Notes: generated by a model from the letters alone, not told the origin. A DNA stretch of 64,000 bases from Bursaphelenchus xylophilus (GCA_904066235.2 CAJFCV020000004.1:4092001-4156000), one strand, 5' to 3'; shown: positions 48,831-61,125, counted from the stretch's first letter. A program made the numbers and translations.

Positions 48831-50494
48831 CGAGTCGTATTTTAGGAAATGAAAGCGGTTTCTGGACCGGTTTTTCACGCTGAGCACGATGGTCCAAGTC
48901 TCGATTCACGAAATTTGAATTTAGCGGCCGTATGGCTGATTTTCGGCCGAAATGCCCACTCTTGGCCGAAATTCGGCCGGTGCTCACGGAATTCGAAAGC
49001 GATTGGGCTGAAATTTGGCACGAAGGAAGCTTATGGAATTTGTCGAAAATTGACCCGAGCCGAATTTTGAATTTTGCACTTTTGCCCTCGGGGCGCATTT
49101 AGTTCGCTGAAAAAATTTTATTTTGGTCTGGACGGTCGTATTTTACGAAAAGTTGGAGTTGCGCACATGAATATTACCCAAAATTTGATTCTGCGTCGAT
49201 TGGTACCAAGATCGTGTCGATAGCTCCACTGGCAGCCGAGTTCTGGAAGGGCGGATCCAGAAAATTTCGAATTTTTGTCTTTGTCGCTAGGCGGGCGGGG
49301 TAAGATGGTCGTATGTTGGGAAGTGAAAGTTGATTCTAGGGCAGTTTGAGGTGCTCATTACGGGGCTTTTCTCGAAAATCCGAAAAATTTGAAGTCCGAG
49401 CCCTGAGGGCCGATTTTCTGCAAAAAATCCCGAAAATTCGCTACGGTGCGTTCGATGAGCATTCCGGCACCGTATCAGAAGCCGAAAATAAGCACAGAGT
49501 AACTTCAGTCTATTGCCGAGACAATGCCGAAGCCCTTTTTTTGGATTTCGATCTAGTTTTTCCGGAATACTTTCCGGAAAATTTGGACTTTTTTGGGAAA
49601 TTTCAGAAAATCTCGAATAGCTAAAATACGAAATACGACACGGTAACGCAATACATGGTTCTAGGGCATGTCAGGCATGCTGATTCAGAATCCGTTGTCA
49701 AAATCCAGAAATTCCGTCATCTTGATGGTGAAATCTATAAAAAACCGAAAAATGTCGAAAATCGCTTATAACTTTCGACCGGTCGATCCCACACTTATGA
49801 CCTTTAGCTCAAAAGGCTTAGAATTTTGCGTAGATAATGATGGAACTCAGTTTCGTCCCGCTGGATAGCGTTAACACCAGGTACCCTCAGGGCATATATG
49901 TGAAAAATTCGAAAATTCGCAGATTTTTGGCCCCGGTCGATGATGAAAAATGTATAAAAGCTAAGGGCAACTCAAAAAATGTGAAAAGTTACAGCCGATC
50001 CAAAATCAAAAAATCCCATTTTCAAACGCTCGCAGTTCCCGCCAGGATGAAAATTCCAACTAAGTGCTGATGCCAAAAGTCATCAAATCCCTGCACCAGT
50101 TGACAAAAAAAAAGTCTCGAAAAAAAGTGCACGTTGAGTATTTTTCATTTTAGCAAATTGGGGAGTTTTTGATTACAGTACTTTTAAAACATTTTCAAAG
50201 CAATCTTTCCACATTTCCCGAGGCATTTTGGCCTAATTCGTTGGTGTACCGCACAAACTGACCGCACGGTGCACAGCTTTTTTCATTTTTGGAACTGCAC
50301 TGTGCACTCATTTTTTTCTGGATGGTCCACCCCTTTGGAAACCCAAAAAACCAAATTCCCAGACGACAACGAACCGAACTCTCGGTTTCGAATGCCTTCC
50401 AAACGACAAAATGTCGCAGAAAATTCGGCGACGTTGGAGCGCGAGAAGGTGTCGCAAAGGCTTTGTCGCGCTTTCGCTGCGACGGAAATTGGGA

Positions 50495-50690
50495 CTAATC
50501 GCGCTCAAAAGTCCTGACAATTTTCGCACCGTGCATTCTTCTTTAATTTCGCATTTGTCGCCGCGATTTCCCGTCTTTGCATTAGCGACGTGCGCTTTCG
50601 TGCGCGACAAACCCAAATTTGCAGGCGCGACGTCCAAAACCCGAACTTTCGCACGGTGCGAAAATTGTCAGGACTTTTGAGCGCGATTAG
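50495..50690. mobile_element. Perfect 40-bp terminal inverted repeat element (MITE-like)
   Basis: The arm 50495-50534 (CTAATCGCGCTC to GCACCGTGC) is the exact reverse complement of 50651-50690. The spacer is 116 bases with no coding capacity. The perfect arms imply a recent insertion or gene conversion. A clear target-site duplication was not found, so the superfamily is unknown. Confidence 0.8.
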
Positions 50691-51095
50691 GAAAACGCTG
50701 AAAATCCAATTTTTTGTCGCTGAAAATTTGGGTTGTCGCTGCGGCAAGAAAGAATCAATGCGATTTTTGTTGACGTTTTTTGGAAGAGAGTGCGCTTTTT
50801 GCGGAGGTGGGGCGAGAAAGGGAAAAGAGCAGAGAAAGAAAAGCTCTCAGCTGTTTGAGAGTGGGCGACTGCAACTTTCCTTTGCACAGTGTTGTGAGAA
50901 GAAGGAATGCACTGTGAAATGCGAAAATTTGATTTTTTGGGGAAATTTGGAGGAAAAATGGGGAGGATGACATGTTTTTAATTTGGTGGTTACTGTAACA
51001 AAATTAAAAATTTAACCGAGGTGTAATTTGTGATTCACAAAACAATGATGCAAAAAATGGTATAAAAATGACATTATACATGACGTTCATTATGA

Positions 51096-51920
51096 TCAAA
51101 TTCTTTGTTCCGTCATTTCCACTTGTTTCTTTTCCATTCCCCAATAATAGTGCCAAAGGATGAATGTGAAGAGCCAATTCATACTGACCCCAGTGCAATA
51201 TGAGACCAAAGCAATGCCAAGTTCCTGATCCACTTCTCGAGTGAGGGCTTCCAACATTTTCGGGGCGATAGCCATTGTTAAGATCGCCATTCCAAGGACG
51301 TACGAGCTTTGCATAAAGAGCGCTGAAAATGAGATGACCAACAGGATGAATAGGTCATATAAGGATAATACCATAATAGATCATCATTGCACTTATTTTT
51401 TCGAAATTTTACCTGGCCACAGCAGCCAAACTGGTCTAGGAATGCAGCAGACACATGCCAGCAGCAAACAAAGAGCTGCAGCATGTTCTAAACACCACGA
51501 ACATCGCATGTAACCTCCATCAAGGTAGTTGGCCACACATTCTGTTGTCCCCAAAATTCGATGCATAAGTCCAAAGTCAAAGATGACAATATCGCAGGCC
51601 AAGAATCGACTTCCAAGGGTGGCGTTTGCAGGCAAAGTGGATCGGCAATGGAATACATTCGAGTAGTTCCACCAGGAAAAGACGTGCTGAAGGAAAAAAA
51701 TCATCTACTTATATTGTTATAGACCTCTTTGGGGAGAAAGTGATGTTGAAACCGTTGTATTGCATCTACTTCATCCATTTTTGCCTACCTGCATAAATGA
51801 GACGATCGTTACAAATAACTGCAAAAGCGCAAATATCGTGCACAACAGACGGTTTGACAATCTGATCCCAAAAATAGAAGTCTCAAACTCCTGAATGCGA
51901 ATAAAATAAAAGATCCTCAT
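51096..51920 (-). CDS. Four-pass membrane protein of unknown family
   Basis: Exons 51920-51789, 51686-51413 and 51322-51096 join in phase to give 210 residues from the ATG at 51920 (MRIFYFIRIQEFETSIFG). Hydrophobic segments are LLCTIFALLQLFVTIVSFM, a Cys-rich one around HAAALCLLLACVCCIPRPVW, AILTMAIAP and WLFTFILWHYYW. An extracellular-type loop holds NYSNVF and NATLG (possible glycosylation) and conserved-looking Cys. A further upstream frame starting at ATG 52092 (MAQTSTCFPTTPQIQRI) may be an alternative first exon, but no good donor joins it in phase. No family is recognised. Confidence 0.6.
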
Positions 51921-52619
51921 GATGCCTTGCACAAGTTTCTTGACTGAACGATTCACGAGGGAGGAAAGTCAACACGTCTCCTTCAATTAACATGCCAAAT
52001 CGCTTAGTGTGGCCAAAGATAAGACTTCCAGAAGATGTTTTAATTCTCTGAATTTGGGGTGTTGTGGGAAAACATGTCGATGTTTGAGCCATTTAGCACT
52101 AATTTGCAAACCTCGTGACCCTGATTCACAAGGTCATTGATGTCTCCGGGGATACCGTAAGACTAATCGATCATTGTTTTTTCCCCGATCATTCCGTATA
52201 TTAGCCATGAAAAGTTTTGATTTTATCTCCGATCGCAATGCGAGGTATCGGACTGGCCCAATTCCCGCACAAAACCACTTGCGCTTCTTGAACAGACGAT
52301 GGCCTCGCGAGGTCACCACTTTTGGTCAACCAATTCCACACCCGTCAAGTCTGAGTCCCGCCACGAAAATAAAGAAATGGCGGGCTCTCGAGATTCGACC
52401 TTTTCCGATGTCGGAACAATTTCAGTGCGCGATGCTGGTGCGGGCCGAACATCCTGCACTCTTACTCCATTAATGAAAGCACGCGGTTGCGGGATCGACG
52501 CGTCATTTTTGTCCTCAATATTCGCATTTTTTGTGGGGTAATGTGGTCCGATTTCAGTTCGTAAGACTCGAGGGAAGAACAAGAAATACTCAAATTGGGT
52601 TCACAGCAAAAGCAGAACA

Positions 52620-54069
52620 ATGTCTTCACCGAGAAAACGTAGAATCGACTCTGATGCTGAGTGCAAAACTCCAACCAAACTTAAGAGAGTAAGTGAAAAG
52701 TGAAAAATTATTGTCGTTTTTATTTTCTCCTTTGTCTTGACTCTTCCACAGATAGGTTTTAGCAAATGTAGATGGATAATATTTAATTCTTGATTTAGGA
52801 GGAGTTGGAGGAGCGGCTAAGCGACTCTATTAAGCGAAACAAGGCTGTTCTGAAGTTGGATTGGGCTGAACTGTCACAAGACTGCGAGGGGACTGAAGTT
52901 GAAAGCCATGTTCATATTGAGATGAGTACTGAGGTCGAAGAAGAATCAGTTGGGGTCAGGACAAGATCGAGGAAGAATAGAACTCCCAAGAGAAATGCTG
53001 ATGCTGGTAAACCAAAGTAAGCTTTGATTTCCTTTTCAAGATTTTAGGTATTCTTCCAATTTGGAGATTCGTTCAATCTAATATCTGATTTAATTTAGGT
53101 TCGAGAAAGTTTTGGATCTGACAGCGGCTATGACGACCGTTCAAGACGAAAGAATTCAAAAGCTAAAGAAGGATAAGAAACGGGCGGAAGAGGGCACTCC
53201 CTCCAGAACTTCTCGACATGCGAATAAAGGGTGTGAAGACAGAAAGAGACAACATTCAGTGAGCTCTGTGGCTACCAATGATCCGGCGACTCCTGGTAGC
53301 TCTCGGCCAAGAAGGAAGAATGCTCGAGTTGACGGGACTCCAACAAGTTCCAGTCGTGCTAATTCGGCTGTTTCATCTCCACGGACACCTAGGAATCTTT
53401 CTCAAAGGTAAATTAATGTTGTAGAAGTTAATTTTATGGGTTCAGACTTCGTTTGGAAGACACTGTTAGTCCAAAGCCTAAGGATGACTATGTTGACCCC
53501 AAGCTCGGATGGTGCGAGGATGAGGCTACTTTGAAACGAAGGACCAAGGTCGGTAGTACATGGTTATAATAGAGTACTTTTAAGTCGTTGCTTCTGTATA
53601 CTGATGGATTTAATTGCAGGAAATCGAGAAAGCCAAGGAAAAGGATGTCTATCAACGTTATTGCACTGAAGTCCAAAAGACCGCTCGTCAAAATGGAATC
53701 CATCCACGCACTCCTAACAAGTACATCAACTATTCGAGGAGGAATTGGGACGCTCAAATCCGTCAATGGAAACGCGCTCTCTACGCTTGGGCCGGTGAAT
53801 CTTGTCCATCCTCGGTGAACACGTCCAGAGCTTCATCGGTGTGCGAATTCCGCGACAGTGAGGAAGAGAATACCCATAAGGAAATCAAGCAAGTCATCAG
53901 GACCTACGCCTCGGTCCTGGACAATCCCGACAACATGGCCTCTCTTCTTGGGCACTTCGACATGAACACTCGAACTCAAGTCACTCTCATGGCCGACGAG
54001 TCAACGCTAAAGGCAGCCAACCCCACCACTAAGGGGCCAATTGACTTTAGCAACATGAAGGCACAGTAA
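52620..54069 (+). CDS. cdl-1: Histone mRNA stem-loop-binding protein (SLBP)
   Basis: Five exons, 52620-52688, 52799-53016, 53099-53407, 53446-53548 and 53620-54069, give 382 residues. The last exon holds the SLBP RNA-binding domain: [29 protein letters not shown] and [12 protein letters not shown], including the TPNK phosphorylation motif and the SRRxWDxQI core. The N-terminal half is charged and Ser/Arg-rich with basic clusters ([18 protein letters not shown]). SLBP binds the 3' stem-loop of replication-dependent histone mRNAs for processing, export and translation; the C. elegans gene is cdl-1. The exon 4 donor is unusual (AAG-GTCGGT) but is required by phase. A polyadenylation signal AATAAA lies at 54144-54149. 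Confidence 0.95.
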
Positions 54070-54526
54070 ATTTACAATTTGTAATGTATCCACCTTTCAA
54101 TTCGTTTTGTATTGTAAATGTAATAAGATATTGCCTTTAAAGAAATAAAGTCTGTTGATAACCAGCTAATTAAGTCGAAATTTGTGTTGCCGCTTGCGAA
54201 AATGGGCTGTTTTGAAGTTACACCTATGCAAGTGTGGCATAAAGTTCATATTTAAAGCTATGCAGGAGAAATGAGTTCCTAGAGCGAGTTGGCACCTGAT
54301 ATGATCGGAAACAACGCCATCGTCATTCCATTTTTAGCGCAATCGGCATGATTTACCCTCCTTGGCGCGTCCCGCCGCGAAGACCAATGCATTGCACGCG
54401 CGTTTCTTGGCCAAACGTTTCAGTTTACATTTTTCGCAAAATTTTTTTCCAAATTCGATGTTTTGTTGAACACGGCGGGATTCTGGAGCCATCTACAACG
54501 CGACGCTCCTAATAAATGCGCCAAGA
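54070..54526. other. Spacer between SLBP and BRPF genes
   Basis: 455 bases separate two same-strand genes. It contains the SLBP polyadenylation signal (54144-54149) and AT-rich sequence. The spacing is longer than a typical nematode operon gap, so separate promoters are more likely. Confidence 0.5.
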
Positions 54527-57500
54527 ATGGTGGGAGTCGAATCGATTGTCGAGGTTCAGTTGGACGACAGAGTTTGCCGATTAAATCCCACGAATCAACA
54601 GCACGTTCTTGAGCCAAGTCCGAGTTTGTTCATCGCCAAGCCTAGAGTAAGTTCTCACAAGATGTTTTTTATCTAAGATTTTAGGAGAAACTAAAGGTTA
54701 GGCGTCCAGTAACAAAAGAATGCCACAGCAATTTGGAGGACGTCAAAATGCCAGAAGACTATTATGTCTTTACTGGAAATGAATTCGAGACCTCAGAAAA
54801 TTCTGTAGAATACGATGTTGAGGATGTGGTAAGTATATTCGTTGTTAGTTCATTGTTCTTTAGGATGTGGAATGGCTCCGACTTGTAAATGACAAAAGAG
54901 CCAAGGATAAGCTTAAACCTTTGACGGAGGATGAGGTTGAAAAGGCGATTGACAGGTTCGAAAAGGCTTCACATTTTCAGGTAAATGGTTTGTTTATGTT
55001 GTGGATCTAGTTTGTCAGATTTCTTGTCCCTTTTTGATTTAAATTATATTGATTTAGGTGATTTATTGGGTAATATATATGTATAATTATTTCTAGAGTG
55101 AACATCGACCACCTCAAGTCGACGACGATGCCCCTTGTTGTATATGCAACGAGGCCGAAGACGCAAATACAAATCAAATTATATTTTGTGACATGTGCAA
55201 TATTGCTGTTCATCAAGAATGCTACGGAGTGCCATACATCCCTGCGGGTCAGTGGTTGTGTCGGAAGTGCCAGTTATCTCCTTCTCAACCTGTCCAATGT
55301 GAGCTTTGCCCCTTCAAAGATGGGGCTTTCAAGCAGACAGCAGATGGCAAATGGGTTCATGTCGTCTGTGCCCTCTGGCTGAGCGAAGTTCATTTTGCAA
55401 ATGTGGTATTTTTGGAACCAGTGGAAGGTGTAAAAAATTCGTTAAAACGAAGGGCCAAATTAACTTGTCAGGTGTGCCGAATCAAGCATGGAGCTTGTCT
55501 GCAGTGCAGTAAGGTAGGATAATATAAAAAGTTTTGAATTATTTGCCAAATGTCTCTCTAATGTCAATCTTTTTGCTTATTATTGCTATTAAAAGCAGTT
55601 TTTGACGGTCTATTAATTCAGAAGTGCTGCGTTCGACCATTCCATGTGACATGCGCAATATTCAGCGAGATGCTAATGGAAGTCCGACAATCTGAAAAAG
55701 ACGGCTCGGAAGATACAGTTGTAGAGCGATTCGTATATTGTCATCAGCATTCTGCCGCAAAGTAAGTTTTTATTTCCATTTTTGTTTATCTTTTAGGGCC
55801 AAGGTTGATATCCACTCATCTTCATTCAAACGATTGGTTTCTGAGAAGTTGAAACGAGCAAGAAGAGCCCTCCAAAACTCATCCAAACAGATCAACAACC
55901 TTGTATTGCCGGTGGTTCCGAGGTCTCAGTTCGATGATATAAAGTCAGAGCTAAAAGTTGACCGACCAGAAGATTTGTTGCATTTTTGGTTCCTCAAAAG
56001 AAGGGCAAGATGTGGAGTGCCGCTATTACGAAGGCTACAAGTATATCACAGCAAGAAACAAGTGGGACGACGGTCAGGCGAAGGACTTCTTGATGAAATT
56101 ACAGCAGCTGGAAGGGATAGCAGTCAGTGGGATCAGTTGCTAAGGACGGGAAAACTCAGGAATAACCTTGAAAAGCTCAGGTTGCTAGTCGAATTAGTAA
56201 AGAAACGGGAGAAAATCAAATTGGAAACGGTAAGAGTTCATTTCATTGCTGTTTCGGTGGATATTTTGTTGCTATCTGAGGTCAACTTCACTGTATTATC
56301 CATGATTTCAGATACAAAATTATCGGGATATTGTTGAAAACGCCCTAAAATCGATTAGAACCATCCTAGAAGAGACCCTGGAAAGGCTAGTTGAGAGAGA
56401 TCATCTCCATGTTTTCACCCAACCAGTAAATGAAGCAGAAGTTCCCGGGTATTCGAATATAATCAAGAAGCCCATTGACTTTGGAAAGATGTATAAAAAG
56501 CTGGAGAATGGCGACTACAGAAGAGTGGCAGACCTCAAAGCAGATTTCGATTTGATGATGAGTAATTGCGAGAGCTTTAACAGGAATAATGAGCATTTTC
56601 TACGATATGGCCAGATCATCAAGAGCTTAGGATCAAAGATTCTGAAGGAAGCTGAAGCTGAGGTGGAATTAACGGCATCGGTAGGCTAGCTGAATTGAAA
56701 ATTTTTTAGTTGTAGTAGTTAATTTTTAAAAGGTTTATTATGTCGTCAAATATATTATACTTATGTCGCTCCTTTGATTTCAGCCTAAAATGTTGTGTGA
56801 ACTACCATTTTTGTTCCCTGAATGCAGCAAGAATGAGAATATGCAGATTATAAACCGAGCTAATTCCATCGCCGATATGACTAATTCGAAACCCTTAGGT
56901 AAGTAATGGTTAAGTTATATTTTATTCAAATTTTAGAACGAAGATCAAGCACAGCCTCCGTGAAAAGCTCGAGGAAGGCACTGAATGGTTTGAAACGAGG
57001 TGAGTGAGGCATAAAAGAAGTGAAGACTCTGTTGAATGACCATGTACAATATAACAGTTCTAGGTAGAGACACGGCCCAGCCCAAGATTCTCGATTTCTT
57101 CAAGCCAGTGGTAACCCCAACCACACCATCATCACCTCAATCACCGCCGCATAAACGGGCAAGACCCCGATCCCCAGAAAAAAAGAGCAAAGTTATCAGA
57201 TCTCGACAGGATTATTTCACAGAAACGTCCTCGGATACGGCTGGAGTGAGCACGGATGAGGATATTGGAGGAATGAGGCGGAGACTGCGGAGGAGTAATC
57301 GAAGTGGACGCCAAAGCGAAAATGATAGTGGTATGCGTTTTATTTTGCCTGATTCAAGTTGAACTAGTGGTGAAGGGGTCCCATCTTGACATAATTTGTA
57401 TGGCTTTTAGTATGAGTATATTTTATAATATTAGGTGTGTAAGTCCAGTTGAAATGTCCTGTTCAATTGTTTTATAGTGGAAAACGGGAGGCTTTCTTTG

Positions 57501-58106
57501 AGTTGCTTTCATGGCGCAGTGGGTTTTGTGATTTTTTACCAGTCTGAGAGACCCGAGTTCGATTCCCACCCCCTTGCAAATAAGCCGAGTTGTGTTGCGT
57601 TTAGTGCGTCACAACCATGCAAACGCAAGGGAAATTGTAATGAACTGCAGACAAGACTATGCTCGACGATTTGGCATAGACATCAATTCAGTCCAGACAT
57701 TGTTTTTAGATTTGAAATTTTTGTTTTTTCTGGGTGTTTGTTGTAGCGAAAGTCATGTTAATAATGGGATTTTACAGATGCAGTAAATGGAGCCGACTTC
57801 ATGCACAATGACATTGTTTGGGCACCCATGGGCCGAGAAAAAATGGTCGGCCGAATCGTAAAGCGGACATTGGTCGAATTCGAGGAAGAAAAAGAAATAC
57901 GAGACAAAATAAAACAACTCCGACCGTCCGCAGACCCATCCATGGTCCCCATCCTCTTCTTCGATGTCAATTCCACCGTCCAATATGTGAATTACACCGA
58001 TCTCAGCCACTGTGATGTCATGAAAACCCCCTCCGCCGATAATCAAACCCTTCTCGCCGCCTTTGGACGTGCCAAAGAGTACTGGGAGAAGACTATGAGG
58101 GATTGA
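54527..58106 (+). CDS. lin-49: BRPF-type chromatin reader (LIN-49): PHD-Zn-PHD, bromodomain, PWWP-like
   Basis: Eleven exons: 54527-54646, 54685-54828, 54864-54980, 55097-55513, 55622-55761, 55797-56229, 56312-56680, 56784-56898, 56937-56999, 57064-57330 and 57778-58106, giving 837 residues. An EPC-like N-terminus ([10 protein letters not shown]) precedes the first PHD finger ([32 protein letters not shown]), the zinc knuckle ([19 protein letters not shown]) and the extended second PHD ([34 protein letters not shown]). A helical part ([18 protein letters not shown]) leads into the bromodomain ([33 protein letters not shown]). The C-terminus is a divergent PWWP ([31 protein letters not shown]). 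BRPF proteins scaffold MOZ/MORF-type histone acetyltransferases. LIN-49 is the C. elegans member. Confidence 0.95.
57505..57576 (+). repeat. tRNA-derived SINE head in the last intron of the BRPF gene
   Basis: TGGCGCAGTGGG (57512-57523) fits the RNA polymerase III A box and GTTCGATTCC (57557-57566) fits the B box, with a spacing of about 33 bases. The flanks do not pair as a tRNA acceptor stem. A tRNA-derived SINE or tRNA pseudogene is the best reading. Confidence 0.5.
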
Positions 58107-58745
58107 TCGACTCATTATTTGTTGTTTTTCATGTGAATTTTGATCTGTATTTTGGGATCTTCCTTCAATGAGCTTTGACCATGGTAATGTCATATTTTTT
58201 TGTCGTATTATCAGGTGCGTATTATTCTGTCTTCCCTCGTCTTCACACAGTAAATTTATTATTCTCAATAGCAACGAGTAGTGTAACAAATGTTTGGCCA
58301 CATGATCTGTATAGGCATGCCTTCCCTTTGTTCAATAATCATCAAAATGCTGCCTTCGTTAATGCCGATTAAAATTCAATAAGTGTAATCTAAGGTATCT
58401 AAGGTCTTTTTCCATGCCCGTAAATGGCATGACAATCTCGGTGTCTTGTTTCGCAAGTAGCTCACAATCGTTTTTGGTCTAGATTTTTCCGTTTTACACA
58501 CCTTTTTACATTTTCCAATCTCTTAAATATTCGTCGGAATCAGGTATCTCACTTAAAATTTGTTCGAATTCCTCTCAAGAATTGTATTTAAAATATTGTA
58601 CAGAGAATAAATTTTATACCATAAAATCTTTGACTATTGTAAATTACGCTTCGATTATACCTCTGTCAATATAATAAATTTTATTTTAATACACGTTTTC
58701 TGACTAAATTCTAAATTATTTACTCCAATTTCTGGCAAGATGGGC
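58107..58745. other. Convergent intergenic region BRPF / CPT2
   Basis: It is AT-rich 3' flank of both genes, with AATAAA-like strings near 58606 and 58673. No gene is seen. Confidence 0.5.
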
Positions 58746-61125
58746 CTAATTCTTCCCCTTGAAGACCTTGTTGATCTGATCCAAGCTGTCCAAAAGGTTT
58801 TCACAGAACTTGTTGGCGTCTCTCTGGTCCTAAAAATCATAATAATTCAAAAAGAATATTACTTTACCTTAAAAGTAGAGACCACTGCGCCAAGTTTTGT
58901 CTTTCCAACATTGTATCCAATACCATAGCCATTTCTGACGACAGCGCCAAATCCACCAAAAACGATAGCTTCGGTTGACAAAGTTGAGGTAGAGACTTCG
59001 AAACTATTCATATATTTATAGACATCAGAATTGAAAAATTGAGGAATTGGAAGGTTGTTACGTTCGGCAGTGATTTTGAGACCGAGAAGGTGACGATCGA
59101 AGCCTTGCCCTATAAAAACAATACTATAACAAGATCACTCATGACATTTGCATATCTCCAAACCCATAAAACCTTATTTTGTTATAAAAAAATCAAAAAT
59201 TATATTACCCATGGCACCCAGCTTGACCAATTTGCTGTGCGTCTCCGAGCAATGTTTGAATCTTTCCAGTAAAGCCTTCGAATCGCTGATCCCATTCTCC
59301 ACAATGTCTAAAACCGTCTCTTTTGTCGCCGAGGTCGCTGATCTAATGCATTCAGTCCTTCCCTTCTTGAAGGCAGCTGTAGAGCAACTCTCATAGGTCG
59401 GGCCAAACCTTTTTTGCGTTCGATAAAAGGCCAATTGAATCGCTAATTGCATTGTGGAGTCAGGGGAGATTCCAACTTTTTTGATTTCATCTCGAGTCAA
59501 CGCTGTGTATTCCGCAACCGCAAATTGGACTTCACTTGAGGCTTGGATGAATTTCTCTTGGGCCTGTTTGATGGTGGATTTGGCCGAGGTGGGTAGTTCC
59601 CAGTCTGAAATTTCAAAATTGAGGAAAAATGCAAAAAAATCAGCAAACTTTTTTTTTTTATAAATCATCTAAAATAATATACTCCTCTTTTAAAACCATC
59701 AAAAATTTTTAAAAGTCCCTACCCAACCGCTGAACTCTGTTATCGTCGCTCTGATCAGTTGGTCGATTCGCTGGATCAATCCAGTTCATCTTCTGCACAT
59801 CCCGATAAGTCTCTTCAATCAATCTCAAAACCGCAACTCCATCTCCCCAAGAGTGCTCAAAATTAATCGTGGCTTGTCCATTGCCATCCACAATCATCTG
59901 GAAGCACTTGTCGAACCATCGATTCCGTCCATCTTGGCCGCAAAGCAAATGATTGGCCAATTTTGAATGATCCGTGATCTTTTCTTCGTCCAAACAAAGG
60001 ATAAATAGGGCATCGTCGATTGCCTTCAAACTTTGCTGATTCTTCGTTGAAGCAGAGACTATCTCTTCTCTCGTTCTGGCCCAAGTGTCTCTGTCTAGCG
60101 TCGTTAAACTTCCTAGGCATTCTTCTGCCTCGGGGCGTTTATCCAGCCTTATAATTCTGGCCAAATCCGCGTAAACTTCTTGGGGTTTTCGAAGATTATA
60201 ATCGGAATCAAAGAGATTGACCTTGTAAAAGATCCCATGGCGAACTACTACCATATGATGAGGGCGTTCAGCTCGATGAAGATGATCCTTCTCCAGTTTT
60301 GGAATTCGATTTCCACCAAACAAAGATGGATACTGGGACATGTCCAAGGGGAATGCTTGGAAAGCAACAGCGCCATACCAAGCCAGAGCCTCTGGGAATA
60401 GTCTGGAATGGTCAAAGTTATGTAAAATAGCAGCTCAAATCGACAAAAGAACAAACATTTTAAATTACACTTACTTCATTGTGTTGATAAACGTATTGCT
60501 CTTGCTCCACTTGGGCTTTATATGGTAAATCTCGGGCTCCAATTTGTTCAAATCCATAGCTTTCTTAAACCGTCCAGCGGCTATACTAACATAGGTGGCT
60601 CGGAGAAGCTAAATTATCAATTATAACGTCAAAAACTCTGTGTTAATATAATTTTCATATTTGAAATAAATTAAAATCCCACCTGATCATTACATTCAGG
60701 TCTTGGATCCGGGCTCAACATCATAAACGGATTGTAGTTGATCGGCACGGGTACTCTGGCCTTCAAGTACATGTCGAACCAAGGCTCAGAGATGTAAGAA
60801 GTATGCGGATTTCGGTCGTCATATTCTTTCAGCTTTGTTTGAAGGTCTAAAACTAAGAAAAAAGACAATTCAAGTCTTACCGCTACGTTTGAGCAAGTCT
60901 TCGGAGACATCTTGAGCTTCTTTGATTTGCTCCGGAGTACAAACAGCTTCCACCGCATGCAGATAACGTTTTACTGAATCCTCAAGTTTTGGAATCGGTA
61001 ATCGCCGAAGACTCTTTTGGAAATAGTAGGTCGGGAGCTTGCTTTGTTGGAGAAGCTGGTATTCATTGCTCTTGAAGAAGGCATCGTCGTTATCGCGAGC
61101 CCCAAACTTTGAACTGGATCCAAGG
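58746..61125 (-). CDS. cpt-2: Carnitine O-palmitoyltransferase 2 (5' exon unresolved)
   Basis: Seven exons, 61125-60881, 60846-60683, 60608-60475, 60402-59723, 59604-59209, 59109-58868 and 58829-58746, encode about 647 residues, close to the usual 650-660. The family entry block (LPTYYFQKSLRRLPIPKLED) is 35 residues into the first exon. Other blocks are PWFDMYLKARVPVPINYNPF, FGGNRIPKL, the catalytic His motif TINFEHSWGDGVAV, IKKVGISPDSTMQLAIQLA, RFGPTYESCSTAAFKKGRTE and GGFGAVVRNGYGIGYNV. CPT2 regenerates acyl-CoA from acylcarnitine on the matrix side of the inner mitochondrial membrane. The exon beginning at 61125 needs two bases from an upstream exon carrying the start and presequence. The region ATGATGCGCAG near 61224 is a candidate, but its donor does not fit the phase. 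Confidence 0.94.

Larger units (their letters stand above)
48180..51095. other. 2.9 kb non-coding region rich in hairpins and inverted repeats
   Basis: Between the IFT122 stop and the convergent membrane protein gene, base composition rises abruptly. It holds a hairpin-rich island (48296-48835), a middle part (48840-50250) with repeated AAAATTTCGAA and CGAAAATTCG words, and a perfect inverted repeat at 50495-50690. Overlapping open frames on both strands are consequences of these repeats. Confidence 0.6.

Noticed and set aside
50308..50973. Frames on both strands sharing the same peptide words (KSPDNFRTV, RCENCQDF)
   Set aside because: The shared words come from the 40-bp inverted repeat being read on both strands, not from duplicated genes.
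52134..52582. Minus-strand frames between SLBP and the membrane protein gene, considered as its first exons
   Set aside because: No donor and acceptor pair joined them to the 51920 exon in phase, and they overlap the likely SLBP promoter.
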